This document shows, piece after piece, positions 7,856 through 15,834 of a stretch of 64,000 nucleotides of DNA. This DNA comes from Gordonia sp. SL306 (GTDB lineage Bacteria; Actinomycetota; Actinomycetes; Mycobacteriales; Mycobacteriaceae). A model generated the notes under the pieces. That model saw nothing but the letters and a program-made list of their open reading frames with translations, was not told the DNA's origin and did no database searches. The position numbers were made by a program, and so were the translations under genes. Numbering within the stretch: the first letter of the stretch is position 1; the number at the start of each line of letters is the position of its first letter. The stretch spans positions 2,790,001-2,854,000 of the forward strand of contig NZ_CP113063.1 of the NCBI RefSeq assembly GCF_026625785.1, given 5' to 3'.

Positions 7856-8898
7856 GCCCCGCATCAAACAACCCCGCATCAAACAACCCCGCAGCGAACA
7901 ACACCGCTTCGACCAACACCGGGATCGCCCGACGACGCATCGGCGACCTGGACGTCTCGGCCATCGGGTTGGGTTGTATGGGAATGAGTTTCGCCTACGG
8001 CGAGGTCGATGAGACCGAAGCGCTCGCGACCCTCGATCACGCGATCGACACCGGGGTGAACTTCCTCGACACCGCCGACATGTACGGCCGTGGCGGAGCC
8101 AACGAGAAGCTCCTGTCGCGGGTGCTGGCGGAACGTCGCGACGAGGTGGTCCTCGCCACCAAGTTCGGCATCATCACCGATCCGGAGACCGGCTATCCGA
8201 CCGGTGAGGTGAACGGCTCTCGCGAGTACGTGCGGGCGGCCGTGGATGCGTCGCTGCGCCGTCTCGGCACCGACGTCATCGACCTCTACTACCTGCACCG
8301 GGTGGATTCCTCGCGCCCGATCGAGGAGACGGTGGAGGCGATGTCGGAACTGGTGGCGTCGGGCAAGGTGCGTGCGCTCGGACTGTCCGAGGCGAACGCC
8401 GAGACGCTGCGTCGTGCTGCCGCGGTCCATCCGATCGCGGCGTTGCAGTCGGAGTGGTCGGTGTTCAGTCGTGACATCGAGGACCTGGACGTGCCCGCCG
8501 CCCGCGAGATCGGTGCCGCGATCGTGCCGTACAGTCCGCTGGGCCGGGGCATGCTCACCGGAACGGCGCCGACAGAGCTGTCGGACAACGACTTCCGCCA
8601 GACTCTGCCTCGGTGGCAGGGTGACAACCTGACCGAGAACCTCTCGCTCGTCGACGAGGTCCGCGCGGTGGCCCGCGAGGTCGGGGCAACGGCGGGTCAG
8701 GTGGCGCTGGCGTGGTTGCTGGCACAGGGCGACGACGTCGTCCCGATCCCCGGCACCAAGCGTCGCCGGTATCTCGACGAGAACGTCGGCGCGGTCGAAC
8801 TGTCGTTGTCGGTGGATCAGCTCGATCGGCTGGCGGCGCTGCGTCCGGCGGGGGAGCGGTATCCGGATATGGAGTGGGTGTCGGGACGGTCGGGATAG
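7852..8898 (+). CDS. Aldo/keto reductase
   Basis: NADPH-dependent oxidoreductase of 348 aa acting on aldehydes or ketones. Catalytic tetrad members are visible: Asp and Tyr in [18 protein letters not shown], Lys in VLATKFG, and His in YYLHRVD. The late motif [18 protein letters not shown] binds the cofactor adenine phosphate. The first 25 residues are unusual, an Asn/Ala/Pro-rich stretch (SPASNN repeats) built from a 15-base DNA repeat, and are unlikely to belong to the barrel. A good Shine-Dalgarno GGAGGG precedes the ATG, so this start is probably used. Translationally coupled to the MerR regulator gene. Confidence 0.9.
   Translation: MSPASNNPASNNPAANNTASTNTGIARRRIGDLDVSAIGLGCMGMSFAYGEVDETEALATLDHAIDTGVNFLDTADMYGRGGANEKLLSRVLAERRDEVVLATKFGIITDPETGYPTGEVNGSREYVRAAVDASLRRLGTDVIDLYYLHRVDSSRPIEETVEAMSELVASGKVRALGLSEANAETLRRAAAVHPIAALQSEWSVFSRDIEDLDVPAAREIGAAIVPYSPLGRGMLTGTAPTELSDNDFRQTLPRWQGDNLTENLSLVDEVRAVAREVGATAGQVALAWLLAQGDDVVPIPGTKRRRYLDENVGAVELSLSVDQLDRLAALRPAGERYPDMEWVSGRSG
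7858..7902 (+). repeat. Three 15-bp tandem repeats inside the aldo/keto reductase start region
   Basis: Units CCCGCATCAAACAAC at 7858 and 7873 are identical, and a diverged third copy (CCCGCAGCGAACAAC) is at 7888. They encode the Asn-rich N-terminal tail and probably arose by slippage. Confidence 0.75.
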
Positions 8899-8908
8899 GC
8901 GGATCTTC

Positions 8909-8922
8909 TAGAACGTGTTCCA
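8909..8922. promoter_or_regulatory. KstR-type operator (TNNAACNNGTTNNA)
   Basis: TAGAACGTGTTCCA fits the published KstR consensus TNNAACNNGTTNNA exactly. KstR is the TetR-family repressor of cholesterol catabolism in mycolic-acid actinobacteria. The box sits about 30 bases before the proposed GTG start of the SDR gene. A second copy of the same motif class occurs at 39524-39537. Confidence 0.6.
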
Positions 8923-8952
8923 GTTTTGCGGGATCGGTGGCATCCTCGGGTG

Positions 8953-9744
8953 GTGATTCTCGACAGATTCCGTATCGATGACAAAGTGGCCGTGGTGACC
9001 GGCGCCGGACGTGGCCTCGGTGCCGCCATCGCGGTGGCGTTCGCCGAGGCGGGCGCCGACCTGGTGATCTCCGCCCGCAACGAAGGCGAACTCGACAAGG
9101 TCGCCGCGCGTATCCGCGAGGTCGGCCGACGGGCGAAGGTGGTGGCCGCCGACCTCAGCGACCTCGACGCCGCGGCCGGGCTGGCGCAGGCCGCCGTCGA
9201 CGAGTTCGGCAGGCTCGACATCGTCGTCAACAACGTGGGCGGGGCGCTGCCGAGGCCGCTGATGGACACCAAGCCCAAGCATCTCTCGCAGGCGTTCGAC
9301 TTCAACGTCTCCAATGCGCACGCGCTGGTGGTCGCGGCGGTGCCGCATCTGCTCGCCAACGCCGACGGCGGGTCGGTCATCAACATCACGTCGATGGTCG
9401 GTCGGTCGCCCGGGCGGGCGTATGCCGCGTACGGCACGGCGAAGGGCGCTCTCGCTCAGTACACCCGGCTGGCCGCGATGGACCTCAACCCGAGGATTCG
9501 CGTGAACGGCATCGCTCCCGGCGCGATCCTGACGTCGGCGCTCGACATCGTCGCCGATGACGAGAAGATGCGGTCGGAGATCGAGGCGGCCACCCCGTTG
9601 CAGCGGCTCGGTGATCCCGAGGACGTCGCGGCCGCGGCGCTCTACCTCGCCTCGCCAGCGGGTTCGTATGTCACGGGCAAGATCCTCGAGGTCGACGGCG
9701 GCATCGTCACGCCCAATCTCGATCTGCCGATCCCGGATCTGTAG
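8953..9744 (+). CDS. Short-chain dehydrogenase/reductase (Rv0927c-like)
   Basis: The 263-aa SDR starts best at GTG 8953, giving (V/M)[22 protein letters not shown], which resembles what I remember of M. tuberculosis Rv0927c. Longer in-frame starts at 8926 or 8950 are possible but overlap the control region. Visible are the glycine-rich NAD(P) motif TGAGRGLG (about 17-24), NNVGG (about 95), the catalytic Tyr and Lys in [11 protein letters not shown] (about 160), and the end [19 protein letters not shown]. The KstR-type box upstream suggests a role in steroid or fatty acyl side-chain metabolism; the substrate itself cannot be read from the sequence. Confidence 0.85.
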   Translation: MILDRFRIDDKVAVVTGAGRGLGAAIAVAFAEAGADLVISARNEGELDKVAARIREVGRRAKVVAADLSDLDAAAGLAQAAVDEFGRLDIVVNNVGGALPRPLMDTKPKHLSQAFDFNVSNAHALVVAAVPHLLANADGGSVINITSMVGRSPGRAYAAYGTAKGALAQYTRLAAMDLNPRIRVNGIAPGAILTSALDIVADDEKMRSEIEAATPLQRLGDPEDVAAAALYLASPAGSYVTGKILEVDGGIVTPNLDLPIPDL

Positions 9745-9769
9745 GTAGCGGGGGCGGCGGTATCGGGTC

Positions 9770-9850
9770 TCGGGGGGTCTCGATACGCCACTCACTACGT
9801 TCGCGGCTACTCGACCGGCGGGTGGGCCGCGGCTACTCGACCGGCGGTGC
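9770..9850. repeat. Dispersed actinobacterial intergenic repeat with a duplicated 19-bp core
   Basis: The segment GGTCTCGATACGCCACTCAC, followed by the core GCGGCTACTCGACCGGCGG at 9803-9821 and again at 9829-9847, resembles interspersed repeats I recognise from Gordonia and related genomes. It fills the space between two convergent genes (SDR and YdeI-like) and contains no ORF. Whether it acts as terminator or as a non-coding mobile repeat is unknown. Confidence 0.5.
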
Positions 9851-9883
9851 TGGGGCGCGCGATCAGTCCTTCGGCGGAGGGGC

Positions 9884-10453
9884 TCAAGGCCGTTCGTTAC
9901 GTGATGCCTTCTCGACGATGGTCGCGATGCGTTTGCTCTTGGTCGCCTGTTGTTTGGCGAAGGCGATCTGGCTCAACCCGAACTTGCGGGCGCTGGGCGG
10001 GAAGGCGTCCCAGTTCGCCCGGGCCTGCGGGACGGCGTCGAGCGCGGCCGCGAGTTCGGGGGACTCGACGAGTGCCTCGGCGTCGTCGAGCAGGGTCCAC
10101 AGGCCGCGCGCCTTCGCGTCGTCGATCACCGACTGGCCTGCGGGCTGCATCCGGTCCTGGGATATCAGGTCCGTGACCCGTGCCTTGTTCGACGCCGCCC
10201 AGGCGCTGTTGCGTCCGCGGCGCGTGAACCACATGCCTCGCCGTGCGTCGTCGATGGTGCGGGTGTGGCCATCAACCCAACCCCAGCAGAGCGCCTCGCG
10301 GACCACCTCGTCGTAGTCGAGGGGCTGGTTTCCGGACTCCTTGCGCCAGAACACAAACCAGACACCGCCGGATTTGTCGTGGTTCGCGCGCAGCCAGCTG
10401 TGCCACTCGTCGAGGGAGCCGGGGTGCAGGTGTTCGGCGTCGGGGTCTGCCAT
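9884..10453 (-). CDS. YdeI/OmpD-associated family protein
   Basis: The 189-aa protein has the recognisable family plan: SLDEWHSWLRANHDKSGGVWFVFWRKESG at the start, then YDEVVREALCWGWVDGHTRTIDDARRGMWFTRRGRNSAWAASNKARV, and a C-terminal helical region with FPPSARKFGLSQIAFAKQQATKSKRIATIVEKAS. Members protect against some bacteriocins or antimicrobial peptides in enterobacteria, but the actinobacterial role is not established. No signal peptide, so it is cytoplasmic. Start ATG 10453. Confidence 0.85.
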   Translation of the reverse strand: MADPDAEHLHPGSLDEWHSWLRANHDKSGGVWFVFWRKESGNQPLDYDEVVREALCWGWVDGHTRTIDDARRGMWFTRRGRNSAWAASNKARVTDLISQDRMQPAGQSVIDDAKARGLWTLLDDAEALVESPELAAALDAVPQARANWDAFPPSARKFGLSQIAFAKQQATKSKRIATIVEKASRNERP

Positions 10454-10488
10454 GGAAGAAGCCTAGGTGACCTCGGTACAGTTGAGGA

Positions 10489-11169
10489 GTGGGTGAGGTC
10501 TTCGCATTTGCCGGTGAGCACTGGTGGCTGGTGTTCCCGATCATGGGTGTGGCGGGCGGCTGGGCCGCACGCGTGGCCGCCTACAACGAGAAGCGTCGCA
10601 AGGACAAGATCGAACTGGCCCGGATCAGGGCGTCGGCCCACACCGAGCAACTGCGGATCACCCAGACCAGCAAGGCGTCGATCGCCAAGGTGCTGACACG
10701 GCACGACGACGTCGATGCCCGCTGGTTCGGCTACGAACTCGATCTGGCCACCCTCATCGAATATCCGATGATGACCGACCTGCGTGAGCCGCTGACCCTG
10801 GCCTTCCATCGGGCGAAGGTGCGCGCAGACGACCTGCGCCCCGCCGACCCCGGCGAGCTCCTCGACCCCGCCGTCTTCGCCGAGTATCGCGATGCCGTCG
10901 GCGAGTACGCGACGGCCTTCGACGCCGCCGAGCGCGAGGCCCGCCGCCGCAAGCAGGCCGACTTCTCCCCGGTCGAGCGGGAGCGTCTCGAGCGCGCCCG
11001 CCGGCTGGTGGCGGTGGCCGCGGACAGTGCCGCGACACCGGCCGAGCGTCAGGCCGCGTATCGGAAGGCGCGCGCCGAACTCGACGGCCTCATCGCGGTC
11101 CCGCCGGCCGCGAGCGAGAGACTCGAGGGCCGGATCGCGGCCGCGCTCGAACCCGGTCGGGAACACTGA
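10489..11169 (+). CDS. Conserved hypothetical protein with one N-terminal membrane segment
   Basis: The 226-aa protein starts at GTG 10489, within a GAGGAG-rich stretch. Residues about 8-26 (HWWLVFPIMGVAGGWAARVAAY) are hydrophobic and probably a membrane anchor, followed directly by a highly charged helical region (NEKRRKDKIELARIRASAHTEQLRI) likely to form a coiled coil. The rest is cytoplasmic, rich in Arg, Glu and Ala, with a conserved-looking centre WFGYELDLATLIEYPMMTDLREPLTLAF. I do not recognise a named family or catalytic motif. It is divergent from the YdeI-like gene with only 35 bases between. Confidence 0.7.
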   Translation: MGEVFAFAGEHWWLVFPIMGVAGGWAARVAAYNEKRRKDKIELARIRASAHTEQLRITQTSKASIAKVLTRHDDVDARWFGYELDLATLIEYPMMTDLREPLTLAFHRAKVRADDLRPADPGELLDPAVFAEYRDAVGEYATAFDAAEREARRRKQADFSPVERERLERARRLVAVAADSAATPAERQAAYRKARAELDGLIAVPPAASERLEGRIAAALEPGREH

Positions 11170-11170
11170 C

Positions 11171-11218
11171 TACCCGGAACACGTCCTACCCGGAACGCGT
11201 CCTACCCGGAACACGTCC
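11171..11218. repeat. Three 16-bp tandem repeats between convergent genes
   Basis: TACCCGGAACACGTCC occurs at 11171, 11187 (one change, GCGTCC) and 11203, with no spacing. The last unit runs into the stop codon of the ABC exporter gene on the other strand. The array fills the entire gap between two convergent genes. Confidence 0.8.
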
Positions 11219-13158
11219 TACGGGGTGACCGACTCTTCTTCCTCGACCTCAGCCGGGCCGGCGAACTGCGAGTTGTAGAGCCGGCAGTAGGCGCCCTGGG
11301 CCGCGAGCAGTTGGTCGTGATTGCCCTGCTCGACGATCCGCCCGTCCTCCATCACGACGATCACGTCGGCGTCGCGGACCGTCGAGAGACGGTGTGCGAT
11401 CACGAAACTCGTGCGGTCGGTGCGGAGGTTGGCCATGGCCTTCTGGATGAGCAGTTCGGTGCGGGTGTCCACCGAGCTGGTGGCCTCGTCGAGGATGAGG
11501 ATCGTCGGCTTCGCCAGGAACGCACGTGCGATGGTGATCAGCTGTCGCTCACCGGCGCTCACGCCGCCACCCTCCTCGTCGAGGACGGTGTCGTAACCGT
11601 CGGGGAGGGTGCGCACGAAGTGATCGACGTGGCTGAGTTCGGCCGCCTCCATGACCTCCGACCGCGACGCCGTCGGATCGCCGTAGGCGATGTTGTCGTA
11701 GATCGTGCCGCCGAACAGCCACGAGTCCTGCAGCACCATGCCGGTCCGCTCCCGCAGGTCGTCCCGGGTCATCCGTCGCGAGTCGACCCCATCGACCCGG
11801 ATGGTGCCGTCGTCGACGTCGTAGAACCTCATGATGAGGTTCACCAGGGTCGTCTTGCCTGCACCGGTGGGCCCGACGATCGCGACCATGTGACCCGGCT
11901 GGGCCACCAGCGAGAGGTTCTCGATGAGCGGCTTGTCGTCGGTGTAGCGGAACGACACCTCCTCGAAGGCGATCAGGCCGTGGCCGTGCGTCGGCGACTC
12001 CGGGTCGGTGGGATCGGCAGATTCCTCCTCGGCGTCGAGGACGTCGAAGATCCGCTCGGCCGAGGCCACGCCGCTCTGCATCAGGTTGAACATCGACCCG
12101 ATCTGCGTGAGCGGCTGTGTGAACTGACGTGAGTACTGGATGAACGCCTGCACCTCACCGAGACTCAGCGCGCCCGACGCCACGCGCAGGCCGCCGACGA
12201 CGGCGATCGCGACGTAGTTCAGGTTCCCCAGGAACATGATGGTCGGCATGATGATCCCGGAGATGAACTGGGCCCGCCAGCTCGATTCGTAGAGCTGTTC
12301 GTTGCGGTCGTCGAAGGTGGCCTCGATCTCGTCCTGGCGTCCGAACGCCTTGACCAGCTCGTGTCCGGTGAACGCCTCTTCGACCTGCGCGTTGAGCGCT
12401 CCGGTCGACGACCACTGTGCGATGAAGTGGGGTTTGGACCGCTTGGCGATCTGAGTGGTGGCGATGATCGCGAGCGGCACCGTCACGACCGCGATGAGCG
12501 CGAGCAGCGGCGAGATCCAGATCATCATCACCAGCAGCGCGATCACGGTCAGCACCGAGTTGAGGAACTGGGCGATGGTCTGCTGCAGGCTCTGCGAGAG
12601 GTTGTCGAGGTCGTTGGTGACCCGGCTGAGCAGATCGCCACGCGCCGAGGCGTCGTAGTAGCGCAGCGGCAGCCGATGGACCTTCTCCTCGACCTCTGCG
12701 CGCAGGTGCCGGATGGTCCCGACGACGACGATGTTCAGCAGATACGCGGCCAGCCACGCCAGCAGCGACGACCCGACATACAGGATGAGCACGATCACCA
12801 GCACCCGGCCGACCGCGGAGAAGTCGACCCCGACACCCGGCGTGACATCCATCGAACTCACCATGTCGGCGAAGGTGTTCTGGCCGCTCTCGCGCATGCC
12901 GGCGATCGCCTGGTCCTTGGTGAGTCCGGCGGGCAGCGTCGCACCGATCACCCCGTCGAACACGAGGTCGGTGGCGTTCCCGAGTACGCGGGGTGCCACC
13001 GCCGCGAGGATCACCGAAACGACGATGGACGCCAGCACGGTCACGGTGAAGGCCCGGTAAGCGAGCAGCAGGCGGACCAGTCGTTTCACCGACGGGCCGA
13101 AGGACCGCGCCTTCTCCGCGGGTGCGCCTGCGAGCGCCGGCCCGCCGGGGCGCGTCAT
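11218..13158 (-). CDS. ABC exporter half-transporter, ATP-binding/permease (Rv1272c-like)
   Basis: The 646-aa protein has a type IV exporter membrane domain (about residues 25-370, six helices) fused to a nucleotide-binding domain: Walker A VGPTGAGKTTLVNLI, Q-loop VLQDSWLF, signature VSAGERQLITIARA (slightly divergent from LSGGQ), Walker B ILILDEATSSVD and switch AHRLSTV. The region between the first two helices is long and extracytoplasmic (SQNTFADMVSSMDVTPG), as in the larger partner of heterodimeric exporters. It overlaps the upstream partner gene by four bases, so the two form one transporter. M. tuberculosis Rv1272c/Rv1273c, a lipid or drug exporter pair, is the closest match I recall. 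Confidence 0.9.
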   Translation of the reverse strand: MTRPGGPALAGAPAEKARSFGPSVKRLVRLLLAYRAFTVTVLASIVVSVILAAVAPRVLGNATDLVFDGVIGATLPAGLTKDQAIAGMRESGQNTFADMVSSMDVTPGVGVDFSAVGRVLVIVLILYVGSSLLAWLAAYLLNIVVVGTIRHLRAEVEEKVHRLPLRYYDASARGDLLSRVTNDLDNLSQSLQQTIAQFLNSVLTVIALLVMMIWISPLLALIAVVTVPLAIIATTQIAKRSKPHFIAQWSSTGALNAQVEEAFTGHELVKAFGRQDEIEATFDDRNEQLYESSWRAQFISGIIMPTIMFLGNLNYVAIAVVGGLRVASGALSLGEVQAFIQYSRQFTQPLTQIGSMFNLMQSGVASAERIFDVLDAEEESADPTDPESPTHGHGLIAFEEVSFRYTDDKPLIENLSLVAQPGHMVAIVGPTGAGKTTLVNLIMRFYDVDDGTIRVDGVDSRRMTRDDLRERTGMVLQDSWLFGGTIYDNIAYGDPTASRSEVMEAAELSHVDHFVRTLPDGYDTVLDEEGGGVSAGERQLITIARAFLAKPTILILDEATSSVDTRTELLIQKAMANLRTDRTSFVIAHRLSTVRDADVIVVMEDGRIVEQGNHDQLLAAQGAYCRLYNSQFAGPAEVEEEESVTP

Positions 13159-14888
13159 GACGCCTCCTGGATCGCGAGCTGGGATTCGACGATCTCGGCG
13201 TAGGTCTCGCAGCTCTCGACGAGGTCGTCGTGACGACCGAGCCCCACCACCCGGCCGCGATTGAGCACGACGATCTGGTCGGCGTCGACGATGGTCGAGA
13301 CCCGCTGCGCGACCACGATCACCGCGGACTCGCGGGTGGCCGGACGGAGCGCGGCACGCAGCCGGGCGTCGGTGGTCAGGTCGAGGGCGGAGAACGAGTC
13401 GTCGAAGAGGTAGACGGCGGGTTTGCGGATCAGTGCGCGGGCGATCGCGAGTCGCTGGCGCTGGCCACCGGACACGGTGGTGCCGCCCTGGGCGACCGTG
13501 GTCTCGAGGCCGTCGGGCATCCGCGACACGAAATCCTCGGCCTGGGCGATCCGCAGTGCGGCCCAGATCTCGTCGTCGGTGGCATCGGGTTTTCCGTGGC
13601 GGAGATTGGACGCGATGGTCCCGGAGAAGAGGTAGGGCCGCTGGGGTACCAGTCCGACCACCGAGCGGAGTTCGTCCGGGTCGAGTCGGCGGACATCGGT
13701 CCCACCGACGAGGACCTCACCGTCGGTGGCGTCGATGAGGCGGGGGATGAGCCCGAGGACCGTGGTCTTGCCGGAGCCGGTCGACCCGACGATGGCGGTC
13801 GTGGTGCCCGGTTCCACGCGGAAGGCGATGTCGCGCAACACCGGATCGTCGGCGCCCGGGTAACGGAATTCGGCGCCCCGGAACTCCACGGTGGCGGGAT
13901 CGCCGGCGAACCCGATCGCCTCGGTCGGCGGTTTCACCGAGGTGTCGGTGTCGAGGACCTCGCAGATGCGTTCGGCGCAGACCGTGGCGCGGGGCGCCAT
14001 CATCGCCAGGAACGAGGCCATCATCACCGACATCATGATCTGCATCGCGTAGCTCATCATCGCGGTGAGCGCACCGATCTCGACGGTGCCGTCGGACACC
14101 GCGTGCCCACCGAACCAGATGATCGCGACGATGGTCACGTTGGTGATGAGCATGACGACCGGGAACATCAGGGCCATCAGGCGGCCGACGCGCAGGGTCG
14201 CGTCGGCGAGGCGGTCGTTGGCGACCGAGAAGCGCTGGACCTCGTGGCGTTCGCGCACGAACGCACGGACCACCCGGATGCCGGTGATCTGTTCGCGCAG
14301 CACGCGGTTGACCGCGTCGATGCGTTCCTGCATGGCGCGGAATCCCGGGATCATCCGGCCGATGATCAATGCCATGGTGATGCCGAGGATCGGGACCGCG
14401 ATCGCCAGCACCCACGACAGTCCGGGCGCGACGTGGATGCCCATGACGATGCCGCCGACGCACATGATCGGGGCCATCACCAGGATCGCCGTGCTCATCA
14501 CCACCAGCAACTGCACCTGCTGGACGTCGTTGGTGGTCCGAGTGATCAGCGACGGCGCGCCGAATCCGCCGATCTCGCGTGCCGAGAAGGTGTTCACCCG
14601 GTGCAGGAGGTCGTGGCGGATGTCGCGGCCGACGCCGAGCGCGGCGCGCGCACCGAAGTACTGGGCGGCGATCGTGCAGATCACCTGGGCGACGGAGATG
14701 ACGAGCATCCAGCCGCCGATGCGCAGGATGTAGTCGGTGTCGCCGCGCGCGACGCCGTCGTCGATGATGTCGGCGTTCAGCGTCGGCAGATAGAGCATCG
14801 CCGCGGTCGCGACGAGCTGCAGCGCGACGACGGCGACCATGTTCCGGGGATAGTTCGACAGATACGTGCGGATCAGCCGACTCAACAT
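13155..14888 (-). CDS. ABC exporter half-transporter, ATP-binding/permease (Rv1273c-like)
   Basis: First gene of the exporter operon, 577 aa. Six membrane helices span about residues 15-310, and the nucleotide-binding domain follows with Walker A VGSTGSGKTTVLGLI, signature VSGGQRQRLAIARA and switch AQRVSTI. The Walker B aspartate is followed by Asp instead of the usual catalytic Glu (VYLFDDSFSALD), so this half probably has the degenerate ATP site while its partner keeps DEATS. Such asymmetry is normal for heterodimeric exporters. Substrate is unknown; lipids or drugs are typical. Confidence 0.9.
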   Translation of the reverse strand: MLSRLIRTYLSNYPRNMVAVVALQLVATAAMLYLPTLNADIIDDGVARGDTDYILRIGGWMLVISVAQVICTIAAQYFGARAALGVGRDIRHDLLHRVNTFSAREIGGFGAPSLITRTTNDVQQVQLLVVMSTAILVMAPIMCVGGIVMGIHVAPGLSWVLAIAVPILGITMALIIGRMIPGFRAMQERIDAVNRVLREQITGIRVVRAFVRERHEVQRFSVANDRLADATLRVGRLMALMFPVVMLITNVTIVAIIWFGGHAVSDGTVEIGALTAMMSYAMQIMMSVMMASFLAMMAPRATVCAERICEVLDTDTSVKPPTEAIGFAGDPATVEFRGAEFRYPGADDPVLRDIAFRVEPGTTTAIVGSTGSGKTTVLGLIPRLIDATDGEVLVGGTDVRRLDPDELRSVVGLVPQRPYLFSGTIASNLRHGKPDATDDEIWAALRIAQAEDFVSRMPDGLETTVAQGGTTVSGGQRQRLAIARALIRKPAVYLFDDSFSALDLTTDARLRAALRPATRESAVIVVAQRVSTIVDADQIVVLNRGRVVGLGRHDDLVESCETYAEIVESQLAIQEAS

Positions 14889-14953
14889 GACGAGATCACT
14901 CCGATGACGCTAGCAACTCCGACCGACGGCCTGCGACCGGATATATCCGACTC

Positions 14954-14971
14954 CGGCGCCGGGCGGCGCCG
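14954..14971 (-). terminator. Short GC-rich hairpin after the encapsulin gene
   Basis: CGGCGCC (14954-14960) and GGCGCCG (14965-14971) form a 7-bp stem with a four-base loop, 11 bases beyond the encapsulin stop. There is no T-run, so termination here is only a possibility. A separate palindrome CGGATATATCCG lies at 14938-14949. Confidence 0.35.
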
Positions 14972-14981
14972 ACCACCTCGC

Positions 14982-15791
14982 TCAGCCGGCAAAGGTGAAC
15001 GGCACCGCGGCTTCCGGTGTGTAGGTGAGGTAGGTGAACGACTCCTTGAAGTAGAGGGTCACCGTGTCGCCGTCGTGCGAGTCGTACCCGATGGAGACGT
15101 CCTGGCCGATGTTCAGCTCGAAGTCGCCGCCACGCGTGCTGAGTAGGAAGGCACCGGAGATCGCCGGTGCCCAGACGATCTCGCCGCCGGCGACGAGGAG
15201 CCGCTGCAGGTGGTCGCGGATCGGGACGCCGTGGTTCGAGGTCTCGTTGACCAGCGTGTAGACGTCCGCCGACAGCGCCAGCGAGTAGGGACCCTCGACC
15301 GATGCGAGCCGCAGTGCGCTGGTCGCCTGGGCGAGGGCCTCCGGGTAGTCGCGCACGTCGGCGGGCAACGCGATCGGCGTGGCCGACGCCGTCGCGCGGA
15401 TTCCGCTGATCCCGGCGGCCGGGTACCCCTCGAAGATCGCGCGGTCCTCGGCGCGGGCGAGTTCGGCGGCGGCGTCGCGGACGGGATCCCAATCGGAGTC
15501 CTTGGAGCCGCGGTCGACGTCGTCGATGGCCTCGCGGGTGACCGTGAACGGCACCTTCAGCTCCACCAGTGACTGGGACTGCCGGGCGAAGGCGAGGATG
15601 CCGTCGGCGGGCGAATCGATCTTGGTGCGATGCCCGAGCGTGATCGACGCGACGTCGTTGCCGAGCGGGCCCTTGACGTCGACGAGACGGCGGGCTGCGC
15701 TGTTGCGCTTGAACGAGCGGGTCGCCTCCTCCTCGATCTCGGCCCATGCGGCCTCGGATATCGGTGCGAGTTCGCGATGCAGATTGCTCAT
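14982..15791 (-). CDS. enc: Encapsulin nanocompartment shell protein (family 1)
   Basis: The 269-aa protein has the HK97-phage-capsid-like encapsulin sequence: MSNLHRELAPISEAAWAEIEEEATRSFKRNSAARRLVDVKGPLG at the N-terminus, LVELKVPFTVTREAIDDVDRGSKDSDWDPVRDAA in the middle, AEDRAIFEGYPAAGISGI, and the end DVSIGYDSHDGDTVTLYFKESFTYLTYTPEAAVPF. Length is normal (264-270 aa). Sixty subunits typically assemble a shell of about 24 nm in the cytoplasm; similar to mycobacterial Cfp29. The gene lies 43 bases after the DyP peroxidase, whose C-terminus carries the loading peptide for this shell. Confidence 0.95.
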   Translation of the reverse strand: MSNLHRELAPISEAAWAEIEEEATRSFKRNSAARRLVDVKGPLGNDVASITLGHRTKIDSPADGILAFARQSQSLVELKVPFTVTREAIDDVDRGSKDSDWDPVRDAAAELARAEDRAIFEGYPAAGISGIRATASATPIALPADVRDYPEALAQATSALRLASVEGPYSLALSADVYTLVNETSNHGVPIRDHLQRLLVAGGEIVWAPAISGAFLLSTRGGDFELNIGQDVSIGYDSHDGDTVTLYFKESFTYLTYTPEAAVPFTFAG

Positions 15792-15834
15792 TGGTGCCTC
15801 CTGGAGATGGGCAGGTACGGGGTTCTGATGGTGG

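Noticed and set aside
14938..14949. CGGATATATCCG palindrome as an operator for the ABC exporter operon.
   Set aside because: It lies downstream of the encapsulin gene and upstream of the exporter genes, but no promoter hexamers are placed around it convincingly, so it is left as an unassigned palindrome.
13230..15146. A plus-strand frame of 638 codons opposite the ABC exporter and encapsulin genes.
   Set aside because: Low-complexity Asp/His/Gly-rich product with no motif; antisense shadow of real genes.
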